Positions 1 through 8,197 of a DNA stretch of 64,000 bases are shown piece by piece. A program made the position numbers and the translations under genes. This DNA comes from Mucilaginibacter pedocola. Its GTDB lineage: Bacteria > Bacteroidota > Bacteroidia > Sphingobacteriales > Sphingobacteriaceae. The DNA lies in assembly GCF_002013915.1 (NCBI RefSeq), contig NZ_MBTF01000001.1:434001-498000 (forward strand), read 5' to 3'. The stretch's first letter is position 1. Each line of letters opens with the position of its first letter. Below the pieces are notes generated by a model that was not told where the DNA came from, did no database searches, and saw only the letters and a program-made list of their open reading frames with translations.

Positions 1-474
1 GCTGTGTTCAAAAAATTCAATTCGGAATACCCATTCGATTACCACTTTGTTGACGACGAATACGCCAAGAAATTTAAAGACGAGCAGCGCACCGGTACCT
101 TAGCCAGCCTGTTCGCCGGCTTAACCATTTTTATATCCTGCCTGGGTTTATTCGGCCTGGCTACGTACATGGCGCAAAACCGCATCAAAGAAATTGGCGT
201 ACGCAAGGTATTAGGTGCCAGCGTAATGGGCGTAACCTCTATGCTATCCAAAGACTTTTTAAAACTGGTAGGCTTTGCATTTTTAATAGCCACGCCGCTG
301 GCCTGGTACTTTATGCACAGCTGGCTGCAGGGCTATACCTACCGCGTACCAATAAGCATTTGGGTGTTTGTTAGTGCAGCATTAGTAACAACCATCATAT
401 CCATCGTCACTGTTAGTTTCCAGGCCGTAAAAGCAGCACTGACTAATCCGGTGAAGAGCCTTCGTTCGGAATGA
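1..474 (+). CDS. FtsX-like ABC transporter permease, C-terminal part (cut by window edge)
   Basis: The reading frame is open from base 1, so this is the last ~158 residues of a permease whose start lies left of the window. It contains the end of the second periplasmic domain (PFDYHFVDDEYAKKF), a transmembrane segment with ISCLGLFGLATY, the cytoplasmic signature RIKEIGVRKVLGAS, two more hydrophobic segments and the tail ALTNPVKSLRSE. The PFDYHFVDDEYAKK block most resembles the copies at 30634 and 35808. It is the first visible member of the array and presumably belongs to the same transcription module as the seven copies that follow. Confidence 0.9.
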   Translation, partial: AVFKKFNSEYPFDYHFVDDEYAKKFKDEQRTGTLASLFAGLTIFISCLGLFGLATYMAQNRIKEIGVRKVLGASVMGVTSMLSKDFLKLVGFAFLIATPLAWYFMHSWLQGYTYRVPISIWVFVSAALVTTIISIVTVSFQAVKAALTNPVKSLRSE

Positions 475-584
475 TGTGCAGATTTCAGATGTGCAGATGA
501 AAAATAGATATCAAAATTGATTGGTGAAATCAGAGTAAAATCGGTGGAATCACAAAAAATAAAATCGGTGTAATCCTAAATATC
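475..584. repeat. Intergenic repeat tract (GATGTGCAG and AATCGGTGnAATC units)
   Basis: After the stop codon come two copies of a GTGCAGAT word, then three spaced copies of the 13-base unit AATCGGTGnAATC (one as ATTGGTGAAATC). The last lies about a dozen bases before the ATG at 585. The same two words recur at 13073-13185 and 33001-33132. No conventional promoter is seen. Confidence 0.7.
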
Positions 585-2960
585 ATGATAAAAAATTATA
601 TCAAAATAGCCTGGCGTAACTTGTATAAAAGCAAGATGTTTTCGCTGATACACGTGTTTGGCCTTACTATAGGCATTACGGTATGTATGATGATATTCGT
701 TTACATCATGAACGAGTTCAGCATGGATAATTTCCATAAAAAGGGTAAGCAGATCTACCGCGTAATGCGCGCGTTCCCTGATATGAAAGAGGGCATTCCA
801 TACCTTTCCGGCCCATACGCGCTGGCCTTGCTGAACGATTTCCCCGGCGATATCAAACGCGCCGTACGCGTGCAGGGCAGCCAGGGGCTTATTTCATTTG
901 GCGATCAGTCTTTTGTAGAAAAAAAATTATATAACGCTGATGCCGATTTCTTTAACCTGTTTTCCTTTAAGCTTTTAAAAGGCGATGCATCGCAGGTGTT
1001 AAAGGATCCATCGAACATCGTACTAAGCGAAACTACCGCCAAAAAATACTTCGGTAGTATTGATAAAGCCATGGGCCAAACGCTTACGCTGAATAAGCAA
1101 AAGCAAATGAAGGTTACAGGTATTTCGCGGGACGTACCCGCTAATTCGCATTTAAATTTTGATGTAGTGGTACCTATATCCAACTACACTAAGGAGGATT
1201 ACTTTAATGTGTGGATAAACAATGCCATGTACACCTATGTGCAGCTGGATGAGCATAGCAACGCAGCCCAACTGGAAAAGAAATTCCCGCAGTTTGTTAA
1301 AAAATACATGGGCGAGGATATGGCCAAGTTCGGCTTTAAATTCACGCTTACGCTTACACCGCTGAAGGATATCTACTTCGAACCATCATCTGCTTTTGAT
1401 GGCGTTAAGCACGGCGATAAAACGGTGGTTTATATATTCATTTCCATTGCGGCGCTCATCCTGCTTATTGCCTGCATCAACTTTACCAACCTATCAACCA
1501 TACGCGCGGTAGAACGCTCTAAAGAAGTGGGCTTGCGTAAAGTGCTGGGTGCTTTGAAGAATCATTTGGTTTTGCAGTTCATAGGTGAGAGTATGCTGCT
1601 CACCATTATTTCCTGCGCATTATCAGTTGGGATATTGATGGCCGCCATGCCCTGGTACCGCGAATTGCTGGGTTACCATGTATCTGTAAGCTGGAATTCT
1701 GCGCCTATTTACCTGTTTTTGATTGGTGTGATATTGGTTATCGGCTTTTTGGCTGGTAGCTATCCTGCATTTTTCTTGTCGGCATTTTCGCCTATACAGG
1801 CGCTTAAGGGTAAGCTTCGTTTGGGGAAGAGTGGTGCGTTTTTCAGGCAGTCGCTGGTGGTGGTGCAGTTTAGTATAACGGTGTTGCTTATCATCGGTAC
1901 CATTGTAATTATGAAGCAAATGAGCTTTGTAAAAGGCAAGGAGCTGGGCTACGATAAAGAGCAGGTGGTAATTGTGCCGATAGATAACGACGACATCTAC
2001 AACCATATGGGTGTTTTCAAAAAGGAACTGGAGAATAAAGCTGGTGTAGCATCAGTATCGTTGATGTCGGGCGAACCGGGTGGATATTACGACAGGCATT
2101 TGTTCGACGTTGAGGGGCAGCACGATAGATTTCCGTCGCGTACCGAGTTTGCTGATTTTGAATTTGTTAAAACCCTTGGCTTGAAGATAGTTGCCGGCCG
2201 CGATTTTTCGCCCCAATTTGTAAGCGATAGCGCCGAGGCGGTACTGATCAACGAAACCGCCGCCAAAAAACTTGGCTTTACAGCGCAGCAAGCCATCGGC
2301 AAACAAATAAAAAACACTGTACGCGATGATAAGCCCCGCCGCGTGGTTGGCGTAGTTAAGGATTATAATTTCCTGTCGTTGAAAGAGAACCTGGACGCGC
2401 TCATCATATCACCCGCCATGGACAGGAGGGTAGCTGTTATCAAGCTAAAAGCAGGCGACCTGAAAAACTCCTTGGCTACCATAAAAGATGTTTACAGCGA
2501 AGTAGCGCCGGTTTACCCCTTCAACTATAGCTTCCTCGACCAGAAATTTGATACTACTTACAAAACGGATATCCGCCAGCAAACCATGCTGGCCATATTC
2601 TCGGGCCTGGCCATCTTTATTGCCTGCCTGGGGCTGTTCGGTTTAGCATCATTTACGGCGGTGAAACGTACCAAAGAGATTGGCGTTCGCAAGGTGTTAG
2701 GTTCATCGGTACCGAATATCCTGTTGCTGCTATCGGGCGATTTGTTGAAGCCAGTGGCCGTTGCTACGGCAATAGCCATCCCCTTAGGATATTATTTTAT
2801 GAATGCCTGGTTGCAAAACTTTGCCTATAAAACGCCATTGCAATGGTGGGTATTTGCCGCAGCTGCGTTAATCACTTTTGGGATAGCATTGCTAACCATA
2901 AGTGTAAAATCGCTAAATGCCGCACTGGCGAATCCGGTGAGGAGTTTGAGGAGTGAATAG
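585..2960 (+). CDS. FtsX/MacB-type ABC transporter permease, copy 1
   Basis: A 791-residue inner-membrane protein with the architecture shared by the whole array. TM1 is at about 20-42, a first periplasmic MacB_PCD-like domain at ~45-280, TM2-TM4 at ~283-405 with the cytoplasmic signature RSKEVGLRKVLGA starting at R311, and TM5 at ~420-445. A second periplasmic domain spans ~450-665, and TM6-TM8 fill the C-terminus with KRTKEIGVRKVLGSS near 694-708, ending ALANPVRSLRSE. This is a duplicated FtsX half in one chain. In MacB/LolC-like systems such subunits couple an ATPase to periplasmic substrate movement; no ATPase is nearby, so substrate and partner are unknown. The start MIKNYIKIAWRN matches the N-terminal block of the other copies. 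Confidence 0.93.
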   Translation: MIKNYIKIAWRNLYKSKMFSLIHVFGLTIGITVCMMIFVYIMNEFSMDNFHKKGKQIYRVMRAFPDMKEGIPYLSGPYALALLNDFPGDIKRAVRVQGSQGLISFGDQSFVEKKLYNADADFFNLFSFKLLKGDASQVLKDPSNIVLSETTAKKYFGSIDKAMGQTLTLNKQKQMKVTGISRDVPANSHLNFDVVVPISNYTKEDYFNVWINNAMYTYVQLDEHSNAAQLEKKFPQFVKKYMGEDMAKFGFKFTLTLTPLKDIYFEPSSAFDGVKHGDKTVVYIFISIAALILLIACINFTNLSTIRAVERSKEVGLRKVLGALKNHLVLQFIGESMLLTIISCALSVGILMAAMPWYRELLGYHVSVSWNSAPIYLFLIGVILVIGFLAGSYPAFFLSAFSPIQALKGKLRLGKSGAFFRQSLVVVQFSITVLLIIGTIVIMKQMSFVKGKELGYDKEQVVIVPIDNDDIYNHMGVFKKELENKAGVASVSLMSGEPGGYYDRHLFDVEGQHDRFPSRTEFADFEFVKTLGLKIVAGRDFSPQFVSDSAEAVLINETAAKKLGFTAQQAIGKQIKNTVRDDKPRRVVGVVKDYNFLSLKENLDALIISPAMDRRVAVIKLKAGDLKNSLATIKDVYSEVAPVYPFNYSFLDQKFDTTYKTDIRQQTMLAIFSGLAIFIACLGLFGLASFTAVKRTKEIGVRKVLGSSVPNILLLLSGDLLKPVAVATAIAIPLGYYFMNAWLQNFAYKTPLQWWVFAAAALITFGIALLTISVKSLNAALANPVRSLRSE

Positions 2961-3098
2961 TCCATAGTCCATAGTCGATAGAAAAAAGTAACTATCGTCT
3001 ATAAACAATCGACCATAGATTAAAAATAATCGGTGGAATCAGAGAAAATCTGTGAAATCCCGCAAAAATCGGTGTAATCAAAATTAATCGGTGAAATC
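2960..3098. repeat. Decayed GTCCATAG palindrome plus AATCGGTGnAATC leader
   Basis: Right after the stop, a GTCCATAGTC-type arm (about 2960-2982) faces a partly complementary arm ending ATCGACCATAGAT near 3020. The match is poorer than in the sister palindromes. Four AATCGGTG/AATCTGTG units follow (about 3029-3098), the last ending immediately before the ATG at 3099. Confidence 0.65.
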
Positions 3099-5528
3099 AT
3101 GTTTAAAAACTACATAAAAACAGCATTCCGTAGCCTCTTGAAGAACAAGGGCTTTACGGCTATAAATATATTGGGGCTCGCTCTGGGGCTTTGCGCCTGC
3201 TTACTCATCGTTTTCTACGTGGTAGATGAGTTGAGTTACGACCGCTACAACACTAAACACGACCGCATCTTCCGTGTAAATTCCGACTTAAAGCTGGGCG
3301 AGAACCGCAAGGATTACGCTGTTATCATGCCGCCGCTGGCCAAAACGCTGATAGCAGAATTTCCTTACGTAGAAGATGCTGTACGCGTTAAGAACGCTTA
3401 TACCATTCATGTGAAAAAAGGCGATGTAAATATGGTAGAGAGCAAAGCTGCCTTTGCCGATCCTTCCTTGTTTCACGTGTTCACGCTGCCCATGCTTACC
3501 GGCGACGCCAAAACTGCCCTTGCCGAACCAAATTCGTTGGTGTTAACAGAAAGCACGGCTGTTAGGTACTTTGGCAAAACCGATGTGGTAGGTACCACCA
3601 TGACGCTGAATGAGAACCAAAACTTTAAGGTTACCGGCGTAATAAAGGACCTGCCTAAAACCTCGCACTTTAATTTCGACTTCTTTTTATCGATGGCCAC
3701 TTGGGAGGATAGCCGCTCGAACGCCTGGTTGCGCAACGACTATACCACCTACGTATTGCTGAAAGATAAAGCTGATGCCAAAAAGCTGTCGGCGAGTTTA
3801 AACCCCTTCCTGTACAAAGTGAGTGGCGACCAAATGAAAAAGGAAATAGGCATGAGCTACAACGATTTTGAGAAAAGTGGCAGCTATTTCCGCATGGACC
3901 TTATTCCGCTTACGGATATACACCTGAAATCTAACCGCATCGGAGAATTGGGCGCCAATAGTACCATTCAATACGTTTACATTTTTTCGGCCATTGCCAT
4001 TTTTATATTACTGATAGCCTGCGTAAACTTTATGAACCTTTCTACAGCGCGCTCGGCCAACCGTGCACGCGAGGTTGGGGTACGTAAGGTGCTTGGCTCG
4101 TCACGTAGTTTTTTAGTAGCGCAGTTCCTGTCCGAATCTATCATGGTGACTTTTTTCGCCACCATCATAGCCCTGGTATTCGCCGTAGGGTTGTTACCGC
4201 AATTCAACCAATTAGCAGGTAAGGAGATGGCAGTTACCAGCTCTACGCTGATATGGCTGATACCTGCCGCTGTATTTACGGTACTTTTTGTTGGTGCACT
4301 GGCGGGCTCGTACCCGGCATTCTTCCTGTCGGCTTTCCAACCTATAGAGGTATTGAAAGGCAAATTATCTGCCGGCTTTAAGGGCGGCGGCTTGCGCAGC
4401 TTTTTAGTCGTGTTCCAGTTCGGTATATCGGTATTCCTTATTATGGGTACATTGGTTATTAAAAACCAGCTCAACTTTATACAAACCACCAACCTCGGCT
4501 TTAACCGCGACCAGGTGCTGGTGATACAAAATGCCTACGAGCTTAACAAAGAGACAAAAACCTTCAAGAACGAACTGACGCAGCTACCCGGTGTAACCAG
4601 CGCTACCATGACGGATTTCCTGCCGGTATCGGTAAACCGCCGCAGTACATCCATCTTTTTTAAAGATGCCACGCTCGATCAAAAGAACTCTATTTTCCCG
4701 CAGTCGTGGGAAGTAGATACCGAGTGGATACCTACGCTGGATATCAAAATGGCGGCCGGGCGCAACTTTGCAGCGGATAGGGTGAGCGATTCGTCTGCCA
4801 TTATTATCAACGAGGCTGCCGCCAAATTCCTGGGTTATAAAAATGCCTTGGGGCAAACCCTGTACAAATCTAACGGCGGCAAAACCGAACTGAGCAATAC
4901 TGTAAAGTACGAGGTAATAGGGGTAATGAAGGATTTTCATTACAGCTCGATGCACGAAAAGATAGAGCCACTGATCATCCGCCTTGCTGAAAATAACGGT
5001 TCTATCAGCCTGCGTGTGAATGCTTCGAACTTACCTGCGCTGATGTCGCAGATAAAAACCAAATGGGCCGGTTTCTCGCCGGTACAAATGAACTATTCTT
5101 TTATGGATCAGGATTTTGATGCCAGCTACCGCTCTGAGCAGCGCGTAGGTACCATCTTCATCATATTCACTACGTTGGCCATCATCATTGCCTGCTTGGG
5201 CTTGTTCGGTTTGGCGGCTTATGCGGCGGAACAGCGTACCAAAGAGATAGGCATACGCAAGGTATTGGGTGCCAGTGTAAGCGCTATTGTGGGTATGCTC
5301 TCTAAAGATTTTGTAAAACTGGTGGTAATATCCATTGTGTTTGCCGTGCCATTGGCCTGGTACTGCATGACGCTGTGGCTGCAGGATTTTGCCTACCGCG
5401 TAAACATACAATGGTGGGTAGTAGCAGTAGCGGGCTTAGCGGCCATTGCCATTGCGGTAATAACGGTAAGCTTCCAATCGGTAAAAGCCGCGCTGGCTAA
5501 CCCGGTGAAGAGTTTGAAAAATGAGTGA
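3099..5528 (+). CDS. FtsX/MacB-type ABC transporter permease, copy 2
   Basis: 809 residues with the full two-ectodomain layout. The N-terminus is MFKNYIKTAFRSLLKNKGFT; the central cytoplasmic signature RAREVGVRKVLGSS begins at R322 and the C-terminal one reads EQRTKEIGIRKVLGAS. The tail is ALANPVKSLKNE. Its closest relative in the window is the copy at 27916. They share the FKTAFRSL/KNKGFTAIN start, a MSYxDFEKxGxYF motif near residue 250 and TIQYVYIFSA/NIQYVYIFSA before TM2. The start codon abuts an AATCGGTGAAATC unit, leaving no room for a Shine-Dalgarno sequence. Confidence 0.93.
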   Translation: MFKNYIKTAFRSLLKNKGFTAINILGLALGLCACLLIVFYVVDELSYDRYNTKHDRIFRVNSDLKLGENRKDYAVIMPPLAKTLIAEFPYVEDAVRVKNAYTIHVKKGDVNMVESKAAFADPSLFHVFTLPMLTGDAKTALAEPNSLVLTESTAVRYFGKTDVVGTTMTLNENQNFKVTGVIKDLPKTSHFNFDFFLSMATWEDSRSNAWLRNDYTTYVLLKDKADAKKLSASLNPFLYKVSGDQMKKEIGMSYNDFEKSGSYFRMDLIPLTDIHLKSNRIGELGANSTIQYVYIFSAIAIFILLIACVNFMNLSTARSANRAREVGVRKVLGSSRSFLVAQFLSESIMVTFFATIIALVFAVGLLPQFNQLAGKEMAVTSSTLIWLIPAAVFTVLFVGALAGSYPAFFLSAFQPIEVLKGKLSAGFKGGGLRSFLVVFQFGISVFLIMGTLVIKNQLNFIQTTNLGFNRDQVLVIQNAYELNKETKTFKNELTQLPGVTSATMTDFLPVSVNRRSTSIFFKDATLDQKNSIFPQSWEVDTEWIPTLDIKMAAGRNFAADRVSDSSAIIINEAAAKFLGYKNALGQTLYKSNGGKTELSNTVKYEVIGVMKDFHYSSMHEKIEPLIIRLAENNGSISLRVNASNLPALMSQIKTKWAGFSPVQMNYSFMDQDFDASYRSEQRVGTIFIIFTTLAIIIACLGLFGLAAYAAEQRTKEIGIRKVLGASVSAIVGMLSKDFVKLVVISIVFAVPLAWYCMTLWLQDFAYRVNIQWWVVAVAGLAAIAIAVITVSFQSVKAALANPVKSLKNE

Positions 5529-5535
5529 TGGGGAA

Positions 5536-5608
5536 GTCCATAGTCCATGGTCGATAGGCAATAGTAAAAACGTTTTCGGCTATGGTCTATGGACTATTGA
5601 CCATGGAC
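5536..5608. repeat. GTCCATAG-type intergenic palindrome
   Basis: Left arm GTCCATAGTCCATGGTCGATAG; right arm CTATGGACTATTGACCATGGAC. They pair along about 15 bp with one mismatch around a loop of changed sequence. The element sits directly between the stop at 5528 and the repeat-rich leader of the next gene. It may act as an RNA hairpin protecting or terminating transcripts; this is inference. Confidence 0.7.
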
Positions 5609-5664
5609 AAAATAATCGGTGAAATCATAAAAATCGATGCAATCGGTGATATAAAAAGATAATC
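5609..5664. repeat. AATCGGTGnAATC leader repeats before copy 3
   Basis: AATCGGTGAAATC and a variant AATCGATGCAATCGGTG lie immediately upstream of the ATG at 5665. They occupy the position of the ribosome binding region. Confidence 0.6.
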
Positions 5665-8061
5665 ATGATAAAAAATTATTTAAAAACGGCCTGGCGCAAC
5701 ATCTTAGGGAATAAGTTTTACGCCTCTATTAATGTGGCCGGCCTTACTGTGGGGCTGGTGGTTGGTTTGTTTATGTTGCTTTGGGTGCAGGACGAATTGA
5801 GTTATGACCGCTTTAACACCAAAGCCGACAAGATATATAAAATAGGTATTGTAGGCGGTACGGGCATCAGCAAGCAGATATTCAATAATATTATTGCGCC
5901 GGTGGCTACCTATGCCAAAGCTGAGATTCCTGATGTGCAGGATGCCGTACGCGTGATGAACATAGGCAGCGCACCTTTCCGCTATAAAGACAAAGTTTTT
6001 TACGAAGACAATTTTGCCTTTACCGATCCGTCGTATTTCAGCGTGTTCGATTTCAATTTGATCGATGGAGATAAACGGCACCCCTTTGCCGACAACAACT
6101 CGGTAGTGATAACTAAAGAAATAGCCGCCAAATATTTTGGAAAGGAAGATCCTATAGGTAAGGTAGTTACCCTGGGGCAGGACGAGCAATTGAAGGTAAC
6201 CGGCGTAATACCCGATTACCCCGCAAACTCCAGCCTTAAATACCGCATCCTGCTGCCGCTTTCGCGCTTTAACGATCTGGCTTACATCAAAAACAAAAAG
6301 ACCTACGATAACAAAACCTTCATCTCTACGATGGATGCCGATTGGAGCATGTTCGGTTTCCAAACCTTCCTGTTGCTGAAACCTAATGCCACCATGAGCG
6401 TAGCGGCGCTGGAAAAAAGATTGCAGGCCATACACGAGCGTAATAAACCCGAAGATGCTCCGGTGCCGTACCTGTCGCAACCCTTACCGCAAATGCACCT
6501 GTACCAGGCCGATGGTACCGATGGTGGTATGTCTACCGTGCGCACTTTTGGTATTGTGGCTATTATGATATTGGTTATCGCCTGCATCAACTATGTAAAC
6601 CTCTCTACTGCCCGCAGTATGCTTCGCGCTAAAGAGGTGAGCATGCGCAAAATAATAGGGGCGGGTAAGTTCCAGTTGTTCCTGCAGTTTATGGCAGAAA
6701 CTACTATGCTGTTCGTGATAGCCGCCGTGTTTGCTTTTGCGCTGATGTTTGTGCTGCTGCCATACTATAACCAGTTCTCGGGCAAGCAAATTACCCTGAG
6801 CCTCTCCAACTATAATATGTGGTTATGTATTGGCGTAACCTTGCTGGGGACGCTTACTGCATCAAGTATCTATCCTGCCTTATTGCTTTCGTCGTTTGAG
6901 CCTTTAAAAGCGCTGAAAGGCAAGGTCACCATCGGCATTGGCAATGCTGCTTTCCGCAGAATACTGGTGGTGTTGCAATTTGCGGTATCGGTAGTGCTTA
7001 TTATCGGTACACTTATTATCGGCAAGCAACTGAAATTCATTCGCGAGAAGAACCTTGGCTACGATAAAGAGAACGTAATCGGTTTTACCATGCGAGGCGA
7101 TATGGTATCTAAGTATGACGTTATTAAGAACGAGCTGGCCAAGAACCCGTCTGTTGTAAGCGTTACCCGTGCGGGGCGCGATTTGGTTACCGGTGGTAAC
7201 TCTACCGGCGATAACGACTGGGACGGCAAACCCGCGAACTCTAATATGTGGTTCAACCAGATATATGCCGATAAAGATATACTGAGTTTCTTTAAAATGA
7301 AGCTGGCAGACGGCGCAGGCTTCACAGGCGCTGTGGCCGATTCGGCACACTTCCTTATCAACGAAACTGCGGTGAAAGAGATGGGTTTGAAGAACCCGAT
7401 AGGCGCCAGGCTGCGTGTACAGACCGTTAACGGCACTATTATAGGTGTGGTGAAAGATTTCCACTTCAACACCATGCACCGCAAAATTGAGCCTGCAGTG
7501 TTCCAGTACAAACCTAACGACTGCTGGAAACTATACATTAAAACCACCGGCCGTGGTGCGCAAAGCGCCATTGCATCGGCAGAACAAGTATGGAAGCAAT
7601 ACAACGGCGATATACCTTTCAACTACGTTTTCCTTGATGATAGCTTCAAAAAACTTTATTCCGACGACCGGCGCACCGGCTCGCTGTTCAACATCTTCTC
7701 GGGCATAGCCATTATTATTTCATGCCTTGGGTTGTTCGGTTTGGCCACTTATTCAGCACAGGTAAAAACAAGGGAGATAGGCATACGCAAAGTATTAGGT
7801 GCAAGTGTGGCACGCATTATAGGCTTGCTGGCCACCGAGTTTATGGTATTGATAGTAATTGCTATTGTAATAGCCGTACCTATTGGCTGGTACGCCATGA
7901 ACGCCTGGCTACAGGACTTTGCCTACAAGGTTAGCGTTACCTGGACGGTGTTTGTACTGGCAGGCTGCGGCGCAACATTAATTGCATTAGCCACCATCAG
8001 CATACAATCGGTAAAAGCTGCATTGGCCAACCCGGTGAGGAGCTTGAAGAATGGGGAATGA
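5665..8061 (+). CDS. FtsX/MacB-type ABC transporter permease, copy 3
   Basis: 798 residues, complete. The central signature is altered to RAKEVSMRKIIGAG (from R321), with Ser where most copies have Gly. The C-terminal signature is REIGIRKVLGAS. The second periplasmic domain carries a DNDWDGKP block, and the TM4 region reads SSIYPALLLSSFEPLKALKG. All three traits are shared with the copy at 15763 (EVSVKK, GTDWDGR, NSIYPALLLSSF), its nearest relative in the array. The tail ends SLKNGE, one residue longer than the consensus. Confidence 0.92.
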   Translation: MIKNYLKTAWRNILGNKFYASINVAGLTVGLVVGLFMLLWVQDELSYDRFNTKADKIYKIGIVGGTGISKQIFNNIIAPVATYAKAEIPDVQDAVRVMNIGSAPFRYKDKVFYEDNFAFTDPSYFSVFDFNLIDGDKRHPFADNNSVVITKEIAAKYFGKEDPIGKVVTLGQDEQLKVTGVIPDYPANSSLKYRILLPLSRFNDLAYIKNKKTYDNKTFISTMDADWSMFGFQTFLLLKPNATMSVAALEKRLQAIHERNKPEDAPVPYLSQPLPQMHLYQADGTDGGMSTVRTFGIVAIMILVIACINYVNLSTARSMLRAKEVSMRKIIGAGKFQLFLQFMAETTMLFVIAAVFAFALMFVLLPYYNQFSGKQITLSLSNYNMWLCIGVTLLGTLTASSIYPALLLSSFEPLKALKGKVTIGIGNAAFRRILVVLQFAVSVVLIIGTLIIGKQLKFIREKNLGYDKENVIGFTMRGDMVSKYDVIKNELAKNPSVVSVTRAGRDLVTGGNSTGDNDWDGKPANSNMWFNQIYADKDILSFFKMKLADGAGFTGAVADSAHFLINETAVKEMGLKNPIGARLRVQTVNGTIIGVVKDFHFNTMHRKIEPAVFQYKPNDCWKLYIKTTGRGAQSAIASAEQVWKQYNGDIPFNYVFLDDSFKKLYSDDRRTGSLFNIFSGIAIIISCLGLFGLATYSAQVKTREIGIRKVLGASVARIIGLLATEFMVLIVIAIVIAVPIGWYAMNAWLQDFAYKVSVTWTVFVLAGCGATLIALATISIQSVKAALANPVRSLKNGE

Positions 8062-8065
8062 GGAA

Positions 8066-8150
8066 GTCCATAGTCGATGGTCAATAGTTCATAGCCAGAA
8101 AAGAGCCCATGATAGTAGCTTCTATGGACTATCGACCATGGCCTATGGAC
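8066..8150. repeat. GTCCATAG-type intergenic palindrome
   Basis: Left arm GTCCATAGTCGATGGTCAATAG and right arm CTATCGACCATGGCCTATGGAC can pair with several mismatches around a loop of about 20 bases. It begins 5 bases after the stop of copy 3. Two AATCGGTGAAATC units follow (about 8155-8187) just before the ATG at 8198. Confidence 0.65.
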
Positions 8151-8197
8151 TAATTAATCGGTGAAATCAAAGCTAATCGGTGAAATCTAAATAAATC

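Noticed and set aside
3029..3098. AATCGGTGnAATC tracts as a CRISPR array
   Set aside because: Units are 13 bases, degenerate, unevenly spaced by 2-15 bases, too few per locus, and no cas gene is present.
5704..6480. 258-codon open frame on the minus strand inside permease copy 3
   Set aside because: It lies wholly opposite a clear permease gene, its translation shows no domain, and many similar antisense frames accompany the other copies. It is a by-product of codon bias.
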